In this document: positions 55,113 through 64,000 of the stretch, one piece after another | Layout: each line of letters begins with the position of its first letter | Position numbering within the stretch: the stretch's first letter is position 1 | Source of the DNA: Tuctoria greenei | Taxonomy: Eukaryota > Streptophyta > Magnoliopsida > Poales > Poaceae | NCBI GenBank assembly: GCA_036927565.1 | Contig: JAYESD010000007.1 | Location: forward strand, 128,376,230 to 128,440,229 | Reading direction: 5' to 3' | DNA: 64,000 bases | The notes under the pieces: generated by a model | Seen by the model: the letters and a program-made list of their open reading frames with translations, nothing else | Databases searched by the model: none | Told to the model about the DNA's origin: nothing | Program-made: the position numbers and the translations under genes

Positions 55113-55306
55113 CACACAAAGAATCTAAATGAAGAATGGCCGGTTTGTAGAAGTATTCCTACTGGAGGAGCCGACAGGATTGCTACCGAACTCTGTCAAT
55201 TCATCGTCACTAAATTTTGCACAAAAGAGGGGAGTTCTTTGATGAGGATGGTGCAGCAGCTGATGTGCCAGAACTTTGCGACTATGCCAATAGAAACAAT
55301 TTTTAG
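55113..55306 (+). pseudogene. Terminal exon of a Ulp1-like protease gene, frameshifted
   Basis: An acceptor TATTGCAG precedes the exon. The frame begins HTKNLNEEWPV and reads ADRIATELCQFIVTKFCTKE; a 1-bp shift near 55230 then gives EFFDEDGAAADVPEL ending NNF, TAG at 55304. The pattern ...LCxFI...GEFFDEDG...is that of C-terminal ends of Ulp1-like (SUMO-protease) genes often carried by plant transposons. The catalytic residues would lie in upstream exons that I did not find. Confidence 0.5.
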
Positions 55307-55504
55307 TGAAAACTTGTAAACTTTGAGATGAATTGTATCTGTAACTTGTACATATGTATATTGTTTTAGTGAAATTGACTTCTGTGATGATAATATTGTT
55401 GACTTTTGTTCTGTGATGATATTATTGATTTTTGTTCTGTGATGATATTGAATTGACTTGGAAATTAAAAATAACAGCAGTAGTACTACATAGTTTATAC
55501 CTTA
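55307..55504. other. 3' flank of the Ulp1-like exon
   Basis: AT-rich sequence with a TTGTTCTGTGATGATATTATT repeat (three partial copies). Probably a 3' UTR. Confidence 0.4.
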
Positions 55505-55745
55505 TCACAAGCGGTTATTAACGAACGGCTAGGCATGTCTGTGAAAAACAATTATCACAGACGGCTAGACACAAGTTTATCTCAGGTGGTTACTGTTATG
55601 GTAGAAACTGGCTATGATAAAAGGTCTTCACAGGCAGCTTGATGTAGGTAAACATCCGTCTCTGATAACACCATTATCACAGGCGGTTAGTTATGCTGCA
55701 AGACCCGCCTCTGATAAGAAAATTATCACAGATGGATATATATGC
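55505..55745. repeat. CACTA-type subterminal repeats (second motif)
   Basis: Repeats of TTATCACAGGCGGTTAG and CCGCCTCTGATAA forms, in both orientations. This looks like the subterminal region of another CACTA element whose terminus is not recognised. Confidence 0.6.
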
Positions 55746-55867
55746 TGCACGGTCCCAACGGCTCGACGTGTCCTATCGGCATAAGAGAAAATTAACACGT
55801 GTACACCACACGTTTGACTATTCGAGCATTAATGCTTTGTCGTGATCATGTATGATGGTTGGACATG

Positions 55868-56325
55868 CACTACAGGAATCCGGCGATAGGGCATCGGCAA
55901 TATGAGCGTCCGTTGTCTACATAAACCGACACACGTAAATTAAAGGCGTTGGTGAACCGACACCCTTAGCCGACGATGAATTTTGGACGCCTTTAACGAC
56001 TAAGTGCATCGGGGCCAACGCATTTACTCCCTATGTGCGTTGGGTTCCGGAGGCCGACACACTTAATGTTAAATGTGTTGGCCGGGCCGACCGTTGCACT
56101 TAAGACGTTATATGCGTCGGTTTTGTGCCAATCGACGCACATAAGTGGACACGTGGCTGCTCCACCGAGCGCGGTTGTGTGCATCGGTCTGCTAGAAACC
56201 GACGCATATAACGACTTAAGTGCGTCGGTTTCTGGGGCTGACGCATACAATGTGTCACGTGGCCATCTCCCCAGTGGCCAGATATGGGCGTCGGTGTAGA
56301 ACAAACCGACGCACATAATGATTTT
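55868..56325. repeat. Subterminal repeats of CACTA-C
   Basis: About a dozen copies in both orientations of a GCGTCGGTTT / AAACCGACGCA motif with ATAA or TTAAG neighbours. They probably bind the element's own protein. Confidence 0.75.
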
Positions 56326-56519
56326 TTTTTAAAAATGTTTATTTTCTCTCCCTCCCCGGATGGGGAGCCTCCATTTTACACACAACAGCAATATACAACG
56401 TATCAACATACGACCATACAGAAGTTATGAAACATAGCACCATACACAAGTTATAAAATGTTTCGAACACAACCACAACGTAATACAAGCTCAACAGTTC
56501 AAAAATGAGTAAACGAAAT

Positions 56520-59500
56520 TCATATGTCGCCGTGGGAGCCTCCACTCGCGTGTCCTCCACTCCCATCTCCTCCACTCACACCTCCATCGTTAATGTTAAA
56601 GAAAGCATCAAAACCTTCAGGTGTTCCGTGATGAGATCCCTATAATAGATAAAAATGAAATAGAAACTTAACAACATAATATGTTAACTCCTACTTACTT
56701 AATAACATAACTTTAAAAAGGAAAAGCATATTGGTTTGAACTAAAACTTAAACACACTCTCGTATTTCCTCTCACTCTCTCTAACTCTCTCGCCCTCACT
56801 CGCTCTCCTACTCTATCTCTTCTCCTATCCCTCTATCTCTTTCTCTCTAGCTCCCTCTCTATCTATCTCTTCTCTTCTCTCTATCTCTCCCTCTCCCCCT
56901 CTATATATTTCTCTCCCTCTCTATCTATCTATTCTTTTCTCTATATGTATTCCTCTCCCTCTCTATCTATCTATGCCTCTCTTGCTCTCTCACTTGTTCA
57001 CTTTTTTCACTTCATCTCTCTGCTATTATTTCCCTTTTCTTTTTAATATTATGGTAATTGATGTTATAATGAAAATATTGTAACAAGTATGCATGTCATA
57101 CATACCGCTGCATCTCCTTGTGATGGATGAGTCTGCATCGGAGGGAAAGGCATCGGTGGGAAAACTGCTTGAAGTTGTGAGATTATAATTAGAATCATTT
57201 TGGAATCAAATAAAGTAGTCAAATGCGAAAATTACAGTTTACCTAGATTATTTTGCTGTAATCCAGAAGCCAGCAGTGACATAAATCCGTAAGCTTGTGG
57301 AACATATGATTGACCACTCTCGGAACCCTGCAACACAAATAGTTACGATATTGCATTATACAACTGAAGTCAATAACATAAGTAGTTTTACCTGTGAGGA
57401 GCCAATCTGTGGTAGTGCTGGCTGCATTGGTCGAGGACCGAATTGAGAACCGGAGCTACCTTGACCCATGAACTGCATCAAGTAAATTAGTTGTGATATC
57501 TTGAGTATATACATTTGTAAATCGAATAATATTTTCAAATAAGAAAATTACATGTTACCTGAGACATATACAAATAATGCATCTATTGCTGCAACATATG
57601 TGTCTATTGCTGTTGTTGTTGCAGCAACATCTGTGTCTCTTGTTGTTGTTGTTGCATCTCCTCCTTTGTGTGTCTTAGTTCTTCTCGTAATTCAGCCTCT
57701 GCAGATGATTGAAATCGACTACCACCAACATTGGACGGTCGTCGTCTAGCATAAGCCTCACGCTCTACATATCCATCGCCTAACCCAAGTCTACAAAAAA
57801 ATACAAGTGTGAAGAATCGATATTCATTAACATACAAATCAGCATTAACTTTACACATACCTCCCATGCCGTAGACCTCTGCCGACATCGTATGCTGCAG
57901 CGACATCCAACGACTCTCTCAAATAGTCTGAATCAGGTCCATGATTCTTTTTGAAACACTCAACATACTTTTGATGTGATACATTTAGTTACCAGATTAA
58001 TGTAATACAAGATAAATTGAGTTGATAGATAAAAGCAACAAAGAATCAACATACGTACCAATTTCTGGGTTGATGCCTCATCACATAACACCTCCGGGCG
58101 GTTCGGGTCTGGACCTTTATGCCCCTTAAGATAAATCTCAAAAAATGTAGCAGGCGTACCAGTTTCAGCTGTCTGCAATATCAAAATCAATAATTTAATA
58201 AATGCAATTAATTGAAGGAATGTAAGTATGAATATAAGAATTCATACCATCCTTTGTTCCATCCGAACATAACCATCTGACCCAAAGAAATGCTTTCCTG
58301 GCTTGCTCTTTTGGTTTCCTCGGTGTCTATCAGAAATATTTTTAAACTCAGCTGAACTCCAATACCCGCATAACCATTCCCAAGCCTCCATATTCGCACA
58401 AATCCAATCCACATGACTTTGCAGGTACTCCTCCCTAGTGAGGTGAATTTTGGCTGCTTCTTTGTTTGCCATAGGCTGGAGCATCACCGTCTTGTAGTAG
58501 ACGGTCACAGCCTTGATCTGTGCCTTCGAGAAGGAGTCCTTGACACGTCTCTTTGCTGCATTATGGAAAACTGAACAAGCATATGCTTGACTCACACCCT
58601 CCTCCAAACGAAACCTACCCTGCATACAAGTAACAATTAATGTCAAATAACAATAGGATGTAATGTAATGGAAACTAATGTAATGGAAACAATCAAAACA
58701 AACTTAAGCAGAAAATCTCCCAAACTTTATCCTAACATGTACCCGAATCGCCATACTCTTGAAGCGCATAGTGATCCCAACTATGCACTGCAATTCTTTG
58801 ACCATCTACTAATACCATCCCGGGATAGCAACACCGGATGGTGTTTCCCAACTCGGTGTTAACTACTCGTCGATGCCCCTTTCCACTCCATCCAAGCTCC
58901 ACCCAACACCTAGTACCCTTCGGCCTTATAATTGTACGCTCGTCTATACTTTTACTTACACCACATAAAAGGTGCCTCCGCAGCCTGTACATAAAAAATA
59001 GATAAAATTAGTTAATTGAATAGATATAATGAACATGTTAGTTAATTAAAAATATTACCTAAAAGGGCATCGATCGGGGTGTCCTAACTCTTCCAGCTCG
59101 GCCCTTCTTGCAATCCTGGCATCTCGCTCAGGATCCTCAGGCTGATCTTCTTCCTCATCATCTCCCTCATTCCCACCATCAGAAGAGGTCCACCGCCCAA
59201 CACTATCTGAGCCTCCTCCTGAGACTCGTCCTAAGCCTCCTGCTGAGCCTACTCCTGAGCCTCGCCCTGAGCCTCCAACTGAGCCTCCTTCTGAGCCACC
59301 TTCCTGCTCCGGCGTCTGCCTGACAGTCTCTGGTTCCTCCCCGTACAACTCCTCGTACGTCGGGCAACGATCTGTCACCTGTGGCGGACCTCGTGCAGGC
59401 TCGCTCGACGTCGACTCTGCCACACAACTCAAAAACTGCCTCTTCCTCTGTCCACTATAAAAAGTACCCTGAGAATATAAATAAAGAAATATATAAAGAA

Positions 59501-59660
59501 GTAAGAAATAATAGACAATTAATTAAATATTTACATATATGTAAAAAACAACAACCTGAAATGGGTCCGGCTGGCTCGAAGTAGAACTGGGAGTGGAGGC
59601 CGAAGATCCACTACCCTTCTTGCTCTTCTTCTTCCCCAAACTTGGCAAAAGCTTAAACAT
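56520..59660 (-). pseudogene. Transposase_24-type second gene of CACTA-C (about 11 exons)
   Basis: ATG at 59660 (MFKLLPSLGKKKSKKGS), stop TGA at 56520. Exons I can place are 59660-59556, 59468-59059, 58984 to about 58745, 58619-58248, 58172-58059, about 57975-57860, 57794-57547, 57474-57403, about 57330-57245, about 57164-57106 and 56639-56520. Most have GT/AG borders. Exon 2 is Gly/Ser-rich with an acidic stretch (GDDEEEDQPEDPERD). Exon 4 has the conserved CSVFHNAAKRRVKDSFSKAQ and LTREEYLQSHVDWICANME. Exon 5 has GTPATFFEIYLKGH. Exon 7 holds a Gln run with two TAG stops. It is likely the DNA-binding partner of TNP2 (family-level inference). Confidence 0.72.
56755..57025 (+). repeat. Long pyrimidine tract in an intron of the CACTA-C gene
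   Basis: About 270 bp of CTCTCTAT-rich sequence, purine-rich on the gene strand, lying between the last two exons. Confidence 0.8.
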
Positions 59661-59704
59661 CTGCGCACATTGTTATAGAAATGATTAGTATACAACATTA
59701 GATA

Positions 59705-62700
59705 CTAAATAAAGAATGTATACAATAATATTAAAAATCTAAAAATTGCATACAATATAAATAAAAAATCATCAGCATCAGAATCTGTTTCTGTCACGCG
59801 TGTATTAAGATATTCACGTATCTCTTCTTCCATCTCTTGCTCTTCACTCTCTTCCATCTCTTCCTCCTGTTCATCATATCTATCCTGTTCTTCCAAATTC
59901 CTTTTCTTCTTTTCCATAATTCTTTGTGATTGCCAAACATGTTTTCTTGAAGGGCTAGCTTGTTCTTCCGACATCAACTCTAACGTATCACTAGCAATTT
60001 CTGTGAGTCCTATCCTAGAAGATATCATAAAATCTTCTGCTTCCTCGACTTCATCCTGATAGATAATACCGTAATCTTCTTGAATCTATATATACTCATC
60101 ATAACGATGAGGGTGCACTTCAGGGTTAACTGTATACACAACCCACCAATTTTTCAAACTTGGATGAGGATAACTTAAACAGTACACTTGTACCACTTGA
60201 GTCGCAAGTACAACATTGTTGTTATGGGATGTGTATCGTGACTTGTGGTTGACCTCCACCATTCCAAAATCATCAACTCATGTGCCCGATGTTGGATCAA
60301 CCCATTCACAGTCAAAAATCACAAGTTGAAGTGTTTTTGGACCGCCAAATGTGTACTCTATTATTTTTTTAAGAACACCGTAGTATTCTGTCACTTTTCC
60401 ACTACCCACTGCGGCAGTTATCATTACTCCACTATTTGTAGTGGCAGCAAGTGGACGACTTGCTTCTAAACTTGCTGTCCGAAAACGATATCCGTTGATA
60501 TCGTACCTGCTAAATTCTGTTGCTCTCAATTGACCATGCAACATCTATCGCAAGTCATCGGACATGTTGACATATTTCATACACTACATAAATAAACAAA
60601 GTTAGCATCTTATCATAAAAATGCAAACTAATATTGAAAGAAAAAATAGATATAAAATTACATGTTCACGGAACCAGTCCACAAAGCTTTTTCCACCGTT
60701 TATGCCATGCTGACGCATCTTATCCAATTGACTTTGTGTAGGTTTTCATGAAGATTTCCAATACAACTTTTCAAACATTTCAAAATATGGTAACACCTCC
60801 TCCATGTTGAAAAATATGTAAAGCATGGTGTAATTCCTCTCTTGTGCTGAAATATAATGAGTTTTAGCAACTCCAACACCTTTACCCTTCCATTGAAAAA
60901 TCTTAAGCTCACTCGTAGATTGCTCTTCTACATTATGATATCGTGTGACACTTGCATTCACGTTGTTGGCACGTGAAAAATATTTGCTAGAGAAGTTAGT
61001 AATATCTTTAGCTGCAAATGCTTCTGCAATACAACCCTCAACTCTTGCTTTGTTGTGCACTGTAGCTCTAAGTTTCTTCAATTCTCTTTCTTGGCTATAC
61101 ATCCATCTGAATTGTGCAGGACCTGCTACCAATGCTTCATAAGGTAAATGCACCAGCAAATGTTGCATAACATTCATAAATCCAGGCGGGAACACTTTTT
61201 CCATCTTACATACAAGCACAACAATTTCTTTCTCCCACCGTCACATCATCTTTTTCGACACTTCCTTAGCACAAATATGTCTATAAAAGTAGCTAAGTTC
61301 AGCAAACATCTTCCACAAATCAGGTTTGAAGTAGCCACGAAACATTACCGGGATAAGTCTCTCCATCATAATGTGATAATCATGGCTCTTCAACCCATTC
61401 AGTTTACCAGTGTTGAGATTAACATATCGTTTCATGTTTGTTGCATAGCGGTCTGGAAACTTCAGTGTTTTCAACCAACTAAGTATTTGCTTTCTTTCTT
61501 CTGGTCGAACACAGTATGGAGCTTGTGGCCTACTTTCATTCCCGCTTGCATTTGTTATAACCTCAAGCCCAGGACGATCGCAAATATCAGCTAAGTCTTT
61601 CCTCGCACTCAAATTATCTTTAGTTTGACCGGTAAAATCAAAACACATGCTTATGATGCTTTCAGTGACATTACGCTCCTGGGGCATCAAATATATGTTG
61701 TGCGGTAAAAGCAACGCTTTTGCATATGGTAGCTCCCAAAGAAAAGAAATATGAGTCCAGTTGTGTTATGTACCATACCCCACAAAACCACCTTCATGCC
61801 ATGCCTTTTTTTGCTCGCTTGTCAATCGACGAGGGGGTCCTTTTGTAACACTTTTGCCTTTTTGAAATGATCGTGTATCACTCCTGTAAGGGTGATTTGA
61901 AGGAAGGAATCGTTGATGGCAATCAAAGAAGCTGACTTTTCTTCCATACTTCAACCTGAAGGCATCGGTATCATCCATACATACGGGGCAACACAATTTT
62001 CCATGGACAAACCAACCAGCCCAAATGTCGTATGCCAACAAATAATGTATAGACCATAGATATGCGACACGTAAAGTAAATTCACATTTCATATGACTGT
62101 CGTATGCCTTTACACCTTGCCATAACTCTTTCAACTCCTCAATCAACGGTTGCATAAACACATTAATTTTCGTCCCAGGATGTTTAGGACCAGGAATGAT
62201 GGCCGCGAGGAATATGTATCCTTCTTTCATGCACATGTTGGGAGGGAGATTGTAAGGCATGATGAAAACAGGCCAACAAGAGTATGGACTGTTACTTGTG
62301 CTGAAAGGAGTGAAACCATCTGTTGACAATCCAAGACGCACATTTCTTGGATCTTTACCAAACTCCGGATCGAAACGGTCTAGATCTTGCCATGTCGCGC
62401 CATCTGAAGGATGTACCATAATATCTTTGTCATCACTCTCACGTAACCCTTCTGAATGCCACCTCATCTGCTTCGCAGTTTCTTCAGAAAGGAACAACCA
62501 TTTAAGTCTGGACGTGATAGGCATGTATCGAAGCTGTTTAACTGGTACCTTTGTACTTATTTCCTCCCCATCATCATTCAAAACCTTCTAATGTCTAGAT
62601 GCATTGCAATGCATACATTGAGTATCATTCTGGTGTTCCTTCCAAAACAACATGCAATTATTTTCGCACGAATCAATTTTCTCAAAACTCATGCCCAGAC

Positions 62701-63265
62701 CTTCCGAAATCTTCTTTGAATGATATATGTCTTTCGGCATCTTATGTTTTGCCGGAAGGAGATCATTGATCAACATCAAAATACCATTGTAGCAATTGTT
62801 TGCAAAATTGAACTTAGACTTCAGCCCCATAAGTCGTGTGACCGCCTGTAGAACGGTCACACTAGCGCCCTCATATAAATTTTCATCCGCGGCAGCAAGA
62901 AGTCTGTAAAACTTCTTTACCTCATCTGGCAGCGACTGCTCTTCGTACTCTCGAGCAACATCCGCCATCATCTCATCCATCCGATCTTCATTCTCGTTTT
63001 CGTCTGACTCACTAGCATGATCCATCTCTCCATGCTCATGCCGCACTAGATAGTCTGGCATAAATCCGTGCTTACAAAGGTGCAGCATCATTTCAGACCT
63101 CTCGAAATGTCGATGATTCGGGCACCTGCTACACGGACATTTCACAAAACGAGCACCACTAGGAAATGCTTGGTTCACGAACTTATTTGCCATTTGTGCC
63201 CATTCCAAAGTGTACACACCATCTGAACTCCATCCATCATACATCACCTTACGGTCGTCACCCAT
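59705..63265 (-). pseudogene. TNP2-type transposase gene of CACTA-C with in-frame stops
   Basis: ATG at 63265 (MGDDRKVMYDGWSSDG). The transposase-associated zinc motif CPCSRCPNHRHFERSEM lies near 63110. The TNP2 domain lies about 62560-61700 (MRWHSEGLRE, VRLGLSTDGFTPFS, IIPGPKHPGTKINVFMQPL, CPVCMDDTDAFRLKYGRK). DUF4218 follows (PPGFMNVMQHLLVHLPYEAL), then after an intron at about 60660-60580 DUF4216 (YDINGYRFRT, VIFDCEWVDPTSG), then an acidic tail. All pieces are in one frame, but in-frame stops occur at 62588, 61766, 61241, 60746, 60545, 60278 and about 60090. No frameshift was needed to follow it. TNP2 is the catalytic transposase. Confidence 0.85.
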
Positions 63266-63380
63266 TTTTCAACTTATACCTTCAAAGCGGAAAATCATTA
63301 TAATTAGTTTATTTTTATATTATGTGACGGTCACTACAACTAGGCAGATAGGTTCTAAACCCACCCATGAGTAGTCGAGT
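63266..63380. other. Upstream region of CACTA-C TNP2
   Basis: Short AT-rich leader with no gene recognised. Confidence 0.4.
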
Positions 63381-63553
63381 GGGGCGTGCTTATGACGAGA
63401 CGCGTGGTCTGGATCCAGACAAAATTTCGGCAGCATAACCCCGCTGTTCTCCACTGTACGCCCGAAAATGGTGCAGTAGAGAACATCAGGGTTATGCCGT
63501 CAAAATCTCGTATAGATCCAGACTCGCGTCTCGTCACAAGCCATGCCCCCCCG
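63381..63553. repeat. Long foldback, arms about 75-80 bp
   Basis: Left arm 63381-63458 and right arm 63473-63553 pair with occasional mismatches (GACGAGACGCG...CGCGTCTCGTC). The loop is only about 14 bp. It lies about 120-290 bp upstream of the TNP2 start. It could be a MITE or a hairpin-forming transcript. Confidence 0.7.
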
Positions 63554-64000
63554 ATCCACTCCCAAGCTGTCCAAAAAGGGACAATTCCGAACCTTCACGT
63601 CTCACATGCCAATGGCATGTGATACGTGTCGATTCAAAACGGGTAATCAAATTCTATAGGTTACGTTCCTCATTTTCATTTTCAATAATTTACGAGAGAG
63701 TAAATAAAAAGACAGAGGAGGAAAGTTGGTCAGAGTTGAAAGTTCTAAGTCCGAATCCATCGTTCAGGCGCGGTTAGTTAGTTGTCCTCATTATCGCCGT
63801 ACGCATATGTCTCGTCTTAACGCATACTTCACAACTAGAATCATATTTCATTACAATCCTCTAAAGCCACCATAATTATAAAAATATTTACTATATTACA
63901 AACACATAATTAGTCATCATATTGCAAATGCTAAAAAGAAGCAATCACATGCATGATACGAACTTTTAATCACATTCAAATCATATAGCATAATGAATAT
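63554..64000. other. Unassigned sequence inside CACTA-C
   Basis: No gene or strong repeat recognised. The motif CATGCCAATGGCATG at 63606 is a short inverted repeat. Confidence 0.4.

Larger units (their letters stand above)
55868..64000 (-). mobile_element. CACTA (En/Spm) element C, left end to beyond the window
   Basis: CACTACAGGAATCCGGCGAT starts at 55868 (ATG just before). It is followed by subterminal repeats, then two minus-strand genes: a Transposase_24-type gene (56520-59660) and a TNP2-type gene (59705-63265). The two-gene arrangement is the autonomous CACTA pattern. The right terminus is not in the window: no CTGTAGTG end is seen by 64000. The TIR resembles that of CACTA-A (CACTA-(C/T)-A-(A)-GGA-(A/T)-TCCG). 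Confidence 0.82.

Noticed and set aside
59108..59323. Leu/Ser-rich plus-strand ORF opposite the CACTA-C gene
   Set aside because: It is a shadow of the Gly/Ser-rich exon on the minus strand.
63331..63345. CACTACAAC as a right terminus of CACTA-C
   Set aside because: It is in the same orientation as the left end; a right end should read as the reverse complement.

Overview
The window is heterochromatin-like DNA from a flowering plant, almost certainly a grass. The evidence is the LTR retrotransposon lineages (Tekay/Del chromovirus, Tat, Athila, Ty1/copia), the CACTA (En/Spm) transposons, the Stowaway-type TACTCCCTCC ends, and grass-style DUF4283-like and F-box sequences. I saw no rRNA, tRNA or CRISPR. 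Nearly all coding sequence is transposon-derived, and most of it is broken by nonsense changes and small indels.

Layout, left to right. 1-7644: a minus-strand Tekay/Del element (copy 1) cut by the window edge, inserted in a minus-strand Tat element (7645-14611, right LTR 13766-14611). 15087-27978: a plus-strand Ty1/copia element, split by a complete non-autonomous Athila (18784-27664, minus strand, TSD CTTCA) and cut off at 27979 by the terminus of CACTA element A. CACTA-A (27979 to at least 34390) carries a 2-kb array of alternating hairpins, a captured Mei2-like RNA-binding gene fragment with an internal duplication, a deleted TNP2 transposase and a 28-bp minisatellite. 35206-36087: an apparently intact DUF4283-like ORF. 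37026-47539: a second, complete Tekay element (copy 2, minus strand, TSD GTATC) sitting inside a small host-like gene, paralog A. 48174-48977: an F-box pseudogene. 49781-50620: a second nucleic-acid-binding-like exon. 51222-55745: two more paralogs of the split gene (B and C), each followed on its promoter side by CACTA-type subterminal repeats, then a Ulp1-like terminal exon. 55868 to beyond 64000: CACTA element C, with a multi-exon Transposase_24-type gene and a TNP2 gene, both minus strand.

How the parts relate. The retroelements are nested: Tekay in Tat, Athila in copia, CACTA-A in copia, Tekay in paralog A. None of the four LTR elements looks able to move by itself. The Tekay copies have gag/pol but with stops and frameshifts, the Athila has no reverse transcriptase or integrase region, and copia is truncated. 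The CACTA-C genes keep one reading frame over kilobases but carry repeated in-frame stops. Several of these fit C-to-T (or G-to-A) change, as expected of methylated silent chromatin.

The most interesting items are: (i) a three-member family (A, B, C) of small proteins with a Pro/Ser-rich basic N-terminus, a conserved Leu-Gly/Arg-Leu-Asp core and usually an acidic tail, two of them in modules with CACTA-like repeats; (ii) an Athila LTR that has swallowed its own primer-binding site; (iii) a dense array of the palindrome CGGACWAGTCCG upstream of the Tekay TATA box; (iv) the alternating-hairpin array of CACTA-A; and (v) the duplicated Mei2-like exon capture. Family names come from recognising motifs by eye; no database search was run.
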